Below, piece by piece: positions 44,870-54,406 of a stretch of DNA of 64,000 bases. How positions within the stretch are numbered: position 1 is the stretch's first letter; the number at the start of each line of letters is the position of its first letter. Source of the stretch: Ephemerocybe angulata. Its lineage: Eukaryota; Basidiomycota; Agaricomycetes; Agaricales; Psathyrellaceae. The notes beneath the pieces were generated by a model. It was not told the origin of the DNA and made no database searches. It saw nothing but the letters and a program-made list of their open reading frames with translations. The stretch is taken from the NCBI GenBank assembly GCA_013368325.1, contig JAACJK010000001.1, positions 2,356,001 to 2,420,000 on the forward strand. Reading direction: 5' to 3'. The translations under genes were made by a program, and so were the position numbers.

Positions 44870-46973
44870 CTACCCATACCGCGCAATGCTGTACACTGCC
44901 TCCCACTTTTGGTCGACCCTCTCCAATTCCAAAGTCAAAAATACTGCCAGACGATCCCCCAACGGAAATACCCCTTCAACCAGGCGCGTACCATTGATAT
45001 CCTTCTTCCTATACCGACAATCGTCCACCATACCAACGAACCTTGGCTCTAGATATGATTGCGTGAATTGAACTTGCTTTCGATCCCAGCTGAGACGTGT
45101 GTCCTCTTCTGAGTTCGTGCCGTCCGACAGCTTTGAAGCGACCAAGGGCTCAAAGGTAATGGAAAGCGCCACGGACTGGCAGTTTAAGATAGGGAGAACT
45201 TGATGGAACTCCAACCCCGGACATTCCTCGTGATAGTCCTGAGGCAAGGTCGGAGCTTGTTCGTTGTAAAGGCATTCGAGGAATGCGACATGAAAGGAGC
45301 GCGAAGCATGACTGTATAGAGTGTGTGATGATTTGCGACCTGAACATACAATGAGGGTTAACTTGGGTCAGAAATGCCTCGTTTCATGGTGATAAGAACA
45401 TCCCAGGGAAGAGATGATTACATACGAGAATGTACCTGATGTGCTTGTTTGCATTCAGCTTGATGATACTTGACCCAGTCGGACTCCTGGCACTTTGTAG
45501 AACAGTAGACAACTGAGGAGCAGTACGAGCACTGCTTTCCCTTGGATTTCATCTCTCGCGTCCGACTGGTACACTTGAGAACAGAGTCAGTACGAGCGCC
45601 GACGTTGTGAATTATGTATTGATGCGTACTGAAGCATAATCACAGATGCCTCTTCGATCCTTCATCTTCTTAAGAACCTTGCCCGCCTCACCAAGTGCCA
45701 TAGCGAAGTCTCTCCAGGTGTTCTTGACAGCCGGATTTGCCGTCCGCTCCAGGCGCGATATCAACTCGACTGGATGAGGGATCTGGATGATAGTCTTTAT
45801 GACGCATGGGTATATCGTGTAGAACCCCAGGATTTGAAGGTGGTTAATGGCCACCCCATTCGATATTTTGTCCGTACTGGGGATGGCCGGCAGAATGCGC
45901 AGAAAGTGCTCAAGGAATCCGCCTGCAAATAGCTCCCGGTTGTTGTGGACGGAACGAGACTTCTGGTCAAGGATAAGTTTGAAGGCGGTCACCGTGACGC
46001 GGAGCATAGTTGGAAACAGCAAGCCGGGGTCCTTTTCCTCGGCTTGCTTTGACAGGCCATTAAGAACGACGGAAAACTCTCCGAGATAGTCGACTCTTCT
46101 AAAGCCTCCAATGAGGGATTGCGATTCTTTGAGGAGAAGCCCTGTGGCGGACATGAGGCCATCAACATACCCCATGGCTTTCCCCAAGAGAGCTTTTGTA
46201 ACAGCTTTATCCAAAGACTGGTGGGCACGAAGTGTGAAGCGCTCCGCGAAGTGGGTCGCAAAGGATGGAGGGCGGGCCATAATGCGATGAACGAGCATTG
46301 GAGGACCTTCTTCGCTCTGAAGGACCTTCATCATAAGTAGGAGAATGGGGCAGGCCCTACGGCCTGCGAGGTCCATAAAGACTTCGCCAGCCTTGCCTTC
46401 CGTCATCCAAATTCGAATGAGGAGGTCGAAAAATGCGGAAGAGGAGAGGAATCGATCAGTCGCTTCGGGGGAGCTTTCAAGGAGATCGCAAAGAAGTTGA
46501 GATTGTATCAAGTAAGCCTGGCGAAAATCTGCTCCAGGGGTCTTGTCCATTGGGAACGAGAGCCCAAAATGCAAGCAGAAGTTGATCCACATGCAAATTC
46601 CATCAACCGCGTCGCCCGTAAGAACCTCGATAAAGTCGCGGTTCAAAACAGGTTTCTCCCGACAGATGGCTGCGATGGTAGAAAGCAAGGTGACACACGC
46701 CAAAGCGCGGTCACTGTAGGCATCATAAGGTGGTTGTTTGTGTTCCCCGGTCGCAATGTTGGGTACGAGCTCGAGCCGCAAGTGCTTCAGAACGGTCTTC
46801 ACGGTTCCAACAGTGCAGTTCCTTGGAGTCAGCGAGGAGTAAATATCCCATAGTTGCTCGACAGTTTCCGGCTCTGGGGAATCTGCCTTTTGAGTTGGCA
46901 GTACTGAGTGCTACGTCCATGTAAAAGATGAGAGACTCACCTCATTCTGGGTAATGGCTTTCCGCTTAGCCAT
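44870..46973 (-). CDS. MYND-finger protein, tandem paralogue B
   Basis: Four exons (46973-46941, 46886-45630, 45573-45426, 45339-44870) join to 635 residues and mirror paralogue A exon by exon. The first exon encodes MAKRKAITQNE. The helical region runs to about residue 430. The zinc finger reads QCSYCSSVVYCSTKCQESDW, then H and C in KYHQAEC. The C-terminal block ends ERVDQKWEAVYSIARYG, almost the same as A. Exon 4 is 470 bp in both. The shared structure and spacing indicate a tandem duplication. Function is unknown. Confidence 0.8.
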
Positions 46974-47401
46974 CTGGAACGATCTTAGAGCTCAGATGGA
47001 TCCTCTTTTAGGATTAGTTGGGTTAGCTATATGGGAGTTAGTAGTCGAGGAAGGCTCGGACGCCACGATGCAGTCAAGCTTTCAGGTTTTGCACTCCGAC
47101 AGCCCCTAACCTAAACACCGGAGCCAACTCACATTAGCGCCCACTGTTTTAGTGCAGGTGAATCTCCGAAACTAAAGAAACCAATGATATTACGGTACAG
47201 CTCAATGGTCCGAGGAGATACTAGTATAAGTAGAATACAAGGTTGACTAGTTCATATCGTCCGTGGCAGTGAAAAGAGGATGCCTTACTGCTTAACCAGG
47301 GAGTCCACACTCAACAACCTCCTCACGCACTATGAATTAACGTTAGTTACTCGCTGCACCCAAGATATGAGAACACGATAACACCAGAACGGAGAAAGCA
47401 C
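46974..47401. promoter_or_regulatory. Upstream region of MYND paralogue B
   Basis: About 430 bp between a 5' end (paralogue B) and the 3' end of the disordered-protein gene. It includes the CACTCCGACAGCCCCTAACC segment shared with the upstream region of paralogue A. No gene seen. Confidence 0.4.
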
Positions 47402-48598
47402 TCACAATAACGAAAGCGTAACATCACCGTGAACCTTCGCCTTAATGGACACATCCACATCCAAGTTCAAGTCCAACCTCAAACTAAACCCATCCTGCTT
47501 CCCCCCGCCACCCCCACCCATCACTTGCCCAAGCGTGTTCCCGAGCAGCGCACCAGCAGCACCCATGGGGTTCTGCGCCCCTTGGCCGCCTCCAATCCCC
47601 CCAAGGAGACCGCCTTGCTGGGGCTGCTGGCCCTTGTTTTGTGCGGGCGGCCCGCGTTGCGCAACTTGTCCCTGTTGGGGCGACTGGGAGAAGGAGATCT
47701 CTTGCCGTGGAGGAGGTGGTTGAGGCTTCTCTTCCGGCTTCTGGCCCTGTTTCCCTCGCTCACGACGACCACCCTGTTTCGGCGGCTGCGGCTGCCGGGG
47801 CTGGGGCTTGGGAGGTTCAGGAAGCTTCTCCTCTGTCTCATCGGGCTTGACGTCGTCGGAGTCGGCATTCGGGGCGGGGTTGGAAGAGGGAGTACGAGAG
47901 GATGTCGGTCGAGAGCGGGGGTCTTGCGGAAGTTCGTCATCCTCTTGTGTTTGCTCTTGGGCGTTGGTATCTTCTGACGGCTCAGCCTGCCCACCCGAGG
48001 AATCGCGAGTGTCGGGGTTGACATTCGAATCGTCAGGTGTGAGCTGCTCATGGGAAGGCGAGGTGCTGTCTTCCACCTCCTCCTCCGCTGGCTTGGGGTC
48101 GTCGGTATCGTCAGGGGAATCTTGTTGGGGGGAGCCTCCATGCTCGTCTGCCTCCGGCGTGGGTTTACCGCCACCCTCTGCCGACTGAGCTTCCTGCTCA
48201 GCCTTGGGGGCCTCCTCAGCCTCTTTCTGCTTCTTGGCCTGCTTCCGTGCCTTTCTGCGCTGCCGTTTAGCCTCCTTCGTTTCTGCTTCGTTCAACTCGT
48301 CTTCCGGTTGTTGCTCGTCTTCCTGCTCGTGCTGAACTTCCTCGCCGGCCTCTTCCTCGGAAGGAGAGTGGGGGCCAGAGTTGTCGCCTTCCTCCTGAGG
48401 CTCGTTCGAGCCACCGTCTTCCTGCTGCTCATTCTCCTGAGCCGGGGAGGAAGGTCTAGATGGAGATGGGCCCTTCGCTGTATCGTCTTCGTTCGTTCCT
48501 GGGCCAGTGGAGCCCATGACCCCTGGAGAGGGAGGGCGAGAGTTCGAAGGGGACTGGGCTTGTGATTCGGGCATATGGTACCAAGGACGCGGGGACAT
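47402..48598 (-). CDS. Intrinsically disordered protein with a conserved-looking C-terminal motif
   Basis: One uninterrupted frame of 398 codons. Residues 1-345 are low-complexity: Pro/Ser first, then Glu/Gln, a basic patch (AKRQRRKARKQAKKQKE), then Pro/Gln and a glycine-rich stretch. The last 26 residues alternate hydrophobic and charged positions (LDLNLDVDVSIKAKVHG, then DVTLSLL). This tail resembles the short C-terminal motif seen on many disordered fungal proteins, where it may form a beta-strand. Composition-biased frames can be chance, but the length, the tail and the clean stop favour a real gene. A later ATG at 48574 is also possible. Confidence 0.6.
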   Translation of the reverse strand: MSPRPWYHMPESQAQSPSNSRPPSPGVMGSTGPGTNEDDTAKGPSPSRPSSPAQENEQQEDGGSNEPQEEGDNSGPHSPSEEEAGEEVQHEQEDEQQPEDELNEAETKEAKRQRRKARKQAKKQKEAEEAPKAEQEAQSAEGGGKPTPEADEHGGSPQQDSPDDTDDPKPAEEEVEDSTSPSHEQLTPDDSNVNPDTRDSSGGQAEPSEDTNAQEQTQEDDELPQDPRSRPTSSRTPSSNPAPNADSDDVKPDETEEKLPEPPKPQPRQPQPPKQGGRRERGKQGQKPEEKPQPPPPRQEISFSQSPQQGQVAQRGPPAQNKGQQPQQGGLLGGIGGGQGAQNPMGAAGALLGNTLGQVMGGGGGGKQDGFSLRLDLNLDVDVSIKAKVHGDVTLSLL

Positions 48599-48835
48599 GC
48601 ACTAGTCGCTATATCAAAGCGACCTGGGGAATGGTAAGAGGGAGTATCGCTCCTTCATCTTTTCGCATCGATACATATAGTGTGGAGCCCCAAAGCTTGA
48701 CCGTCGCGTCATTGGTTATTCCGACTTTCGTGGGTGAACGGTAGTTACGGTAGGAACTCCAATAGAAATAGGGAGCGGATATTGGCAGGGAAAAAAGCAA
48801 GGAGAAAGCGTCACCGACAGGAATAGCGGCCCCAC

Positions 48836-48840
48836 CTGCC
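48836..48840. repeat. Left target-site duplication of copia element (CTGCC)
   Basis: CTGCC here equals CTGCC at 57771-57775, just outside the outer ends of the two LTRs. Five bases is the usual length for Ty1/copia integration. Confidence 0.8.
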
Positions 48841-49168
48841 TATGGAAGTGGAAAGTGATCTATAGCTGTGTAAGTAACTCAGTCGCAATACATTTGACTA
48901 AGACTATACCTATAGCTGTGTAAGTAACTAAGTAGCTAAGGTAAGTAATAGTTCATAGGCAAAGTAGAAAGGGGGCGCTCACCTCAGTCGCAATACATTT
49001 GACTGAGGTGGGCGTGTCCCTGGTAGAGTAATATATATATGTCTACTCTACGGTCCAAGCACGAAAGAGAGAAAGAAAGAAAGAGAGAAAAAGAAACAGA
49101 CGCCGGTCGAGTCAATCGACCTTTGTCTTTGTGCTGCTGCGGTGGACCCTGCGCGTCCTATCGCAACA
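48841..49168 (-). repeat. 3' LTR of the copia element (complete, 328 bp)
   Basis: In element sense it begins TGTTGCGATAGG and ends CACTTCCATA, so its termini are TG and TA rather than TG and CA. It contains a TATA-like run (49030-49041), a purine-rich GAAA/GAGA tract (49062-49098), and a 10 bp perfect inverted repeat CACCTCAGTC/GACTGAGGTG with an 11-base loop (48980-49010). Two 19-20 bp segments are each repeated inside the LTR. Confidence 0.9.
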
Positions 49169-49180
49169 CTCCTCCTCACC
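49169..49180 (-). other. Polypurine tract
   Basis: In element sense GGTGAGGAGGAG directly precedes the TG that starts the 3' LTR, as expected for the plus-strand primer of reverse transcription. Confidence 0.75.
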
Positions 49181-49206
49181 GTAGCAGCACTCCTCCTCGA
49201 ATGGAG

Positions 49207-52200
49207 TCATCGAAGTCCAGCCATTGTACGGAGGCGTTTAAATTGTTTGGGTGGGAGGGCCTTCGTGAACATGTCCGCGACGTTTTCGTGTGTATTGACA
49301 TATTTGAGTTGTATCTTCTTGTCGATGGCACGTTCGCGAAGGAAGTGGTACTTGATGTCGATATGTTTCACCCGCGCGTGTAAGAGTGGATCTTCTGAGA
49401 GTATGATAGTCGCCCGGTTATCGCACATTAGAGTTGTCGGTCCGTCTTGAGGTAAGTCGAGCTCGCTGGTAAGTGATCGCAACCATTCGCTTTCTTTGCA
49501 CGCCTCGAAGGCTGCCGTGTACTCAGCCTCGCAAGATGATGCGGCGACCGTCGCCTGCTTCCTCGCGGACCATGAAATGAGTCCCGATCCCATACTAAAC
49601 GCATAGCCCCCAACACTTCGGCGAGTATCAGGGCAGTTCGCCCAATCAGAGTCCGTGAAACCAATGACCTTGAGGTCGTCAGTTCCGCCGAGGGTCAATT
49701 TAAGATCGACTGTCCCCTTTAGGTATCGGACGACGCGGATCGCTGCGTTCCAGTGGGCGAAGGAATAGGAGTCCAGATATTGAGACAGCTGTTGGACGGC
49801 GTACGAAATGTCGGGGCGTGTGCCGATAGCCAGGTAGAGAAGGCAGCCGACAAGAGAGCGATATGGCGTTCGGGCTAGTTGATCCCTTTCTTCCAGAGTG
49901 AGCTTCGATCGGTCTGGGCGCCTAAGTTTCATACCGGGATCCATAGGCGTGGTCACTGGATATGCTTCCTTCTGGTTAAATTGGGATACGATGCGATTGA
50001 TGAGAGCTGATTGGGAAAGAGAAATCGTTTTGTCGGCGCGGTTTCGAGAGATACCAATACCCAAGAAGTGCTTCGGTTCCCCTAAGTCCGCAATCGTCCA
50101 CTTTTCCCGCATCTGGTTCTTGAAGAACTCGTTCTCCTCCTTGGACGAGGCAGCGATTAGAAAGTCGTCAACGTGTACGATTGCTATGATGGTGTTGCCG
50201 TTGCGTTTCCTGTAGTACACGCATGCATCCGACTTGAGTCTCGTAAACCCCCACTCGAGCATCGCGTCGTTGAGAGTTCCGTTCCATAGGCGCCCAGATT
50301 GCTTCATTCCGTATAACCCTCGATGTAGTCTCCATACCCAGTTTTCCTTGCCCTTCTCCTCGAAACCCTTGGGCTGCACCATCCATTGAGTCTCGTCTTC
50401 AGGTAGTAGGCTGTAGAGGAATGCCGTCTTGACGTCTAGTTGTTGGAGATCCCATCCCTTTTTCGCGCTGAGGTGAAGTAGAACTTTCGAGGACTCCATT
50501 CGCGCAGTCGGTGAGGTAGTTTTCGTGTAATCGCGTCCATACACCTGTTTGAATCCCTTGAATACGCACCGGACCTTCTTTCGTGTAGGATCCCCGTTCT
50601 CGTCGCGTTTCTGTTTGCAGACGAGTCGACCTTTCTCCGGCTTCTGACCAAGCGGTACGTTTTCCGGTGGTTCAAGCGTGAAGACTCCCATTTGGCGTAG
50701 GTTTTCGATCTCTTCAATAGCCGCTTCGCACCACTCCTCCGCATCCTCTCGTTCCATCGCTTCTTCCCATGTCGGATCATCGCCCGCCTCCAGTGGTATG
50801 GGTTCGTGAGCGGTCTCGAGCGCCGAGAAGATATCGTTGATGTGGGCGGCTAGTTCATCCTGCTGTATACCGAGCTCCTCCAGTACTGCCAGCTCCTCAG
50901 CGGCGTCCTTATCCATCTCCTCTGCTGTCGGCGCTACGCCATCCTCCGCAGTTTTGATGTCGTCGACTCTCGATCTGAGATTGTGGCGACTTTCCTGCGT
51001 GGTGAGGGACTCCTCCTGTCGTCGTTCCTTAGCCTGACGCCTCCGCTCTTTCTCCCTCACAGCTGCTTCCTGGCTCTCCTTCACGGCATCCGCAAGACGT
51101 TTCGCATCTGAAGTTGGTGCTCGGCTGGAACGTCTAGGGATCGGGATGTCTTGTTGAGGTGGAGCGGCGTTAGGCGCCGGGGCTACAGGCGCCGGCGGCT
51201 CGGTGATGGTGGTGGCGTTGCTTGGATCGATTGGAGTGGTTTGTGGGCGCTCGGGGTTGATGCCGGCTTGATCGATATTCGTCCCATCCTGCTCGACTGC
51301 CGCCGGTGTGATAGCGTCATCGTCGTCGTCTAGCAGGGGTTGCAAGGCTGCTGATTGCTCAATTTGGGATATGGGTCGAATCGGCATGTCCTCAGAATCG
51401 TCGCTCGTTGTCGGTGGTGTTGGCGGATGCCCTTCATGAGATTCAAGGAATCGGACGTGGTATGAGGTGTAGACTCTCTTCGTTGTCCTATGGTAGCATC
51501 GATATGATTTGGAACTGAGGTCGTACCCAACAAGAACACATTCGATCGAGCGCGCGAAGATTTTCGGGTTAGCCGCTGTTGGTTGTATCAGGACGAAAGC
51601 ACGGCATCCGATTTCGCGTAGGTGCGTCAAGTCTGGTTTGCGACCGTACCAGAGCTCGTAGGGAGTCCGCCCTTTGAGGGACCGAGTCGTTGTGCGAACA
51701 TGAAGGTAAGACGCCGTTAGATAGAACTCGTCCCATAGGAAGTCGGGTAGGTTGGCGCAGATCTTCATCGTGAGTGCCTTTCCCATCAACGTGCGGTGCA
51801 TCCTCTCGACTTTGCCGTTCTGAGCTGATGTGTAGGGAGCCGTAAACTGATGCTGTACCCCACGCGAGCTGAGCCAATCCTTCATCGCGCCCGATTTGAG
51901 TTCGCCGTTGTCAGTCCTGTATATCCCAACTTTGAGACCTGTTTCATTCTCTCGTGCACGTTCCCATGCCATCAACTCTGTGAAAGCCTGATCCTTAGAA
52001 CGAAGGGGAATAGACCATACGAAGCTTGTATAATCGTCCACAATGTTCATAATGTACAGATTTCCACTGCGCGACATAACAGCATGGGGTCCCGACAGAT
52101 CCACGTACACCTTCTCCAACCTTCTCGTTGCCCTATTCTCCTCCTTACGCTCCTTCGGCACCGTAGCTCGCGTCTGCTTGCCAAGGATGCAAAAGTCACA

Positions 52201-54213
52201 TTTCGGTGGGATAGTGAGAAAGGATTTGGGCATACCTTCGACTGCTCCCGTTCTCGCCATGTCCAGGACCGCTTGATAGTTGGCGTGTCCGAGTCGATGG
52301 TGCCAAGTTGCGAGATCGGCATTATATTCGACCGATAAGGCAACGTCGGGTTGATCGAGGGCAAGAGCATAAAGGTTGCGGTCGTGACGAAGGGTGCCTG
52401 AGGCAATGATGGAGCCCTCGGCGTTGAGGAAGTGACAGTCATCGACATAAAAGTGCATGGAGACCTGAGAGTCGCGTACAATGGAAGGGATAGAGACGAG
52501 ACGAGCGGTGGCTTCGGGGATGTAAAGCGCGTTCTTGAGAGTGATGGGTCCTGAGCGGGTTTGGACGGTGATATCGCCGACGCCATGTGCGATGATAGGC
52601 GCTCCGCTAAAGCCGCGGACAGAACGCGGGGCTGGATTGACGCGGAGATTGGTGAAGTCGGAACGGACGGGGGAGATGTGAACCGTGGCACCAGAGTCGA
52701 GCCAGAATGGCATTATGGTGGTATTGGTCACGGAAATGGCGGCATGGGCTTCATCGACGTTGGTGGCACTAGCGTACTCCTCCTCGACCATAAAGGCCGT
52801 AGCACCCCATCCGGCATACTCCTCCTTCTCCGCGTCGGTCATGGGAACATCATTGGCAAGATCGAAGACGGATGAGGCTGCGAGCCCAGCAAATTCGGTG
52901 GTGGTGTCGGTTTGGGTGTTCGAGGTCTGAGTGAGGTCGTCTGCGTCGACGAGATAAGCCTTGCCCTCGGCGTAAACCTTAACCTTCGAGCCGCCCTTTC
53001 CCGATCCGGTAGTCCCGCCCCTAGCCTCCTGGTCCTTCCATTTCTTCGCCCTAGCTTCCTCCAGAGTCTTGCCCGCCATGCCTCCACCTGCAGAAACGCA
53101 GTAGCCGACCATATGACCCCTTTTCTTGCAGTTGGAGCATTTTGGGCGATCTTTCCCTTTGTCTCTTCGCCCATTCTGCGTAGCGAACATCGCCGTCGCA
53201 GTCTGACCACGTCCTTGGAGGGACATCGCAGCGGCTTCGGTCTCGATAAGCGTGCGAATGCCCGGCGCGTAGCGGTAGTCAGGATCGGTGTGGGTAACGG
53301 AGAGGTCGCGGCAGATGATGGTGCGAAGGTGGGGGAAAGATGTGCTGATGGCGTTGAGCATTGCGATTGATGTAAGGATGTCTTCAGTGAGTCCTTTGCC
53401 GATGGAGAAAGCCTGCTTGATATTGTTGGAGATCTTCTGGAGACCAGTATTGATGGTAGACGGATCGTGGGCGCCGATCTGGATGTCGAGGGCATCGAGG
53501 ATGAGGTTCGTCTGCTTTATAGCGCCATCGCCTGCGTGGCGTTCCTTCAGTTTGCCATAGATCGAGGCGGCAGTCTCGGTCCTGTCAAAACACTCGCGTT
53601 CGGCAGGCTCGATGCTCGCCTGGATGGCCGCGGCGGCGAGTCTGTCGTTGGATCGCCAGTTGACAAAGCTCTTCAGATTAGTCTCGCGGTCGGGACACGG
53701 AGTGGTGGAATCGACGTAGCCGAGTAGCATGTTGAGTTGAAGGAAAATGGAGAATTCTTCGTCCCAAGACTTCCAGTTGGCTTTGGCCTTGTCCAGCTTC
53801 GGGCCCGTATAGGTAGTCGAGAGCCCTTTGTGAAGGACGATGTCCATGACCGCCGGGAGAGGCTTAACTTCCTCCTTCCCTTTGCCGGAATCGTCGTCTG
53901 AGAGAGTCATGAAGAGATAGTGCAGAAAAGTGAAGTTGGAGTCGACAGTGGGGGAAGACGAGATGATCGATGGGATACGAGTAGTCGAAGCCAGAGCCTG
54001 TGCCAGGAGCCATATGGCTACAATGGTCACGAGGGAGAAAGCGCTTCGCTGGAGAACAAAGGGAGAGTGCGCGCGGCGACGCGTCGCGCTGATAAGATAA
54101 GATTTTGGTGGCACCTCTAGTGCATCCGCGATCGGGGCCTGTGGCATCACCCGATATTGTGGCATGAAGATCGTTGCTTCCATGGTCGTTCCTCGTCTCG
54201 AGGAAGGGCTCAT
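49207..54213 (-). CDS. Copia gag-pol polyprotein, single intact frame (1668 aa)
   Basis: Domains in order: hydrophobic leader (about 59-78); UBN2-type Gag (about 130-320); zinc knuckle CSNCKKRGHMVGYC (359-372); protease active site LDSGATVH (505-512); integrase zinc motif with HH near 637 and CDFC near 671; integrase core with catalytic residues D704, D767 and E802 (DLSGPH, YRTDNGE, NGKVERMH). A proline-rich linker follows, then reverse transcriptase from about 1180 (DVKTAFLYSLL; VHVDDFLIA with the DD pair near 1347) and RNase H (FTDSDWANCPDTRRSVGGYA; SSCEAEY). There is no stop or frameshift, so Gag and Pol are fused. The first ATG lies within the primer-binding site; Gag may really start at a later methionine near residue 102. 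Confidence 0.93.
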   Translation of the reverse strand: MSPSSRRGTTMEATIFMPQYRVMPQAPIADALEVPPKSYLISATRRRAHSPFVLQRSAFSLVTIVAIWLLAQALASTTRIPSIISSSPTVDSNFTFLHYLFMTLSDDDSGKGKEEVKPLPAVMDIVLHKGLSTTYTGPKLDKAKANWKSWDEEFSIFLQLNMLLGYVDSTTPCPDRETNLKSFVNWRSNDRLAAAAIQASIEPAERECFDRTETAASIYGKLKERHAGDGAIKQTNLILDALDIQIGAHDPSTINTGLQKISNNIKQAFSIGKGLTEDILTSIAMLNAISTSFPHLRTIICRDLSVTHTDPDYRYAPGIRTLIETEAAAMSLQGRGQTATAMFATQNGRRDKGKDRPKCSNCKKRGHMVGYCVSAGGGMAGKTLEEARAKKWKDQEARGGTTGSGKGGSKVKVYAEGKAYLVDADDLTQTSNTQTDTTTEFAGLAASSVFDLANDVPMTDAEKEEYAGWGATAFMVEEEYASATNVDEAHAAISVTNTTIMPFWLDSGATVHISPVRSDFTNLRVNPAPRSVRGFSGAPIIAHGVGDITVQTRSGPITLKNALYIPEATARLVSIPSIVRDSQVSMHFYVDDCHFLNAEGSIIASGTLRHDRNLYALALDQPDVALSVEYNADLATWHHRLGHANYQAVLDMARTGAVEGMPKSFLTIPPKCDFCILGKQTRATVPKERKEENRATRRLEKVYVDLSGPHAVMSRSGNLYIMNIVDDYTSFVWSIPLRSKDQAFTELMAWERARENETGLKVGIYRTDNGELKSGAMKDWLSSRGVQHQFTAPYTSAQNGKVERMHRTLMGKALTMKICANLPDFLWDEFYLTASYLHVRTTTRSLKGRTPYELWYGRKPDLTHLREIGCRAFVLIQPTAANPKIFARSIECVLVGYDLSSKSYRCYHRTTKRVYTSYHVRFLESHEGHPPTPPTTSDDSEDMPIRPISQIEQSAALQPLLDDDDDAITPAAVEQDGTNIDQAGINPERPQTTPIDPSNATTITEPPAPVAPAPNAAPPQQDIPIPRRSSRAPTSDAKRLADAVKESQEAAVREKERRRQAKERRQEESLTTQESRHNLRSRVDDIKTAEDGVAPTAEEMDKDAAEELAVLEELGIQQDELAAHINDIFSALETAHEPIPLEAGDDPTWEEAMEREDAEEWCEAAIEEIENLRQMGVFTLEPPENVPLGQKPEKGRLVCKQKRDENGDPTRKKVRCVFKGFKQVYGRDYTKTTSPTARMESSKVLLHLSAKKGWDLQQLDVKTAFLYSLLPEDETQWMVQPKGFEEKGKENWVWRLHRGLYGMKQSGRLWNGTLNDAMLEWGFTRLKSDACVYYRKRNGNTIIAIVHVDDFLIAASSKEENEFFKNQMREKWTIADLGEPKHFLGIGISRNRADKTISLSQSALINRIVSQFNQKEAYPVTTPMDPGMKLRRPDRSKLTLEERDQLARTPYRSLVGCLLYLAIGTRPDISYAVQQLSQYLDSYSFAHWNAAIRVVRYLKGTVDLKLTLGGTDDLKVIGFTDSDWANCPDTRRSVGGYAFSMGSGLISWSARKQATVAASSCEAEYTAAFEACKESEWLRSLTSELDLPQDGPTTLMCDNRATIILSEDPLLHARVKHIDIKYHFLRERAIDKKIQLKYVNTHENVADMFTKALPPKQFKRLRTMAGLR

Positions 54214-54216
54214 AAC
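54206..54216 (-). other. Primer-binding site complementary to initiator tRNA-Met anticodon arm
   Basis: In element sense GTTATGAGCCC, one base after the 5' LTR. It pairs with GGGCTCATAAC, the anticodon stem-loop of eukaryotic initiator tRNA-Met (CAU anticodon). Drosophila copia is known to prime from an internal half-tRNA cut in this loop. The match is to general knowledge of the tRNA, not to this organism's own copy. Confidence 0.7.
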
Positions 54217-54217
54217 T

Positions 54218-54406
54218 TATGGAAGTGGAAAGTGATCTATAGCTGTGTAAGTAACTCAGTCGCAATACATTTGACTAAGACTATACCTATAGCTGTGTAA
54301 GTAACTAAGTAGCTAAGGTAAGTAATAGTTCATAGGCAAAGTAGAAAGGGGGCGCTCACCTCAGTCGCAATACATTTGACTGAGGTGGGCGTGTCCCTGG
54401 TAGAGT
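54218..54406 (-). repeat. 5' LTR of copia element, inner part
   Basis: Identical over 189 bp to 48841-49029. It is cut off at AGT (54404-54406), where the nested element begins; the rest of the LTR resumes at 57629. It includes the same 10 bp stem hairpin (54357-54387). Confidence 0.9.

Noticed and set aside
49062..49098. GAAA/GAGA purine tract, possible microsatellite or polypurine tract.
   Set aside because: It lies within both LTRs and so is a part of the LTR sequence. The functional polypurine tract is the one adjoining the LTR at 49169-49180.
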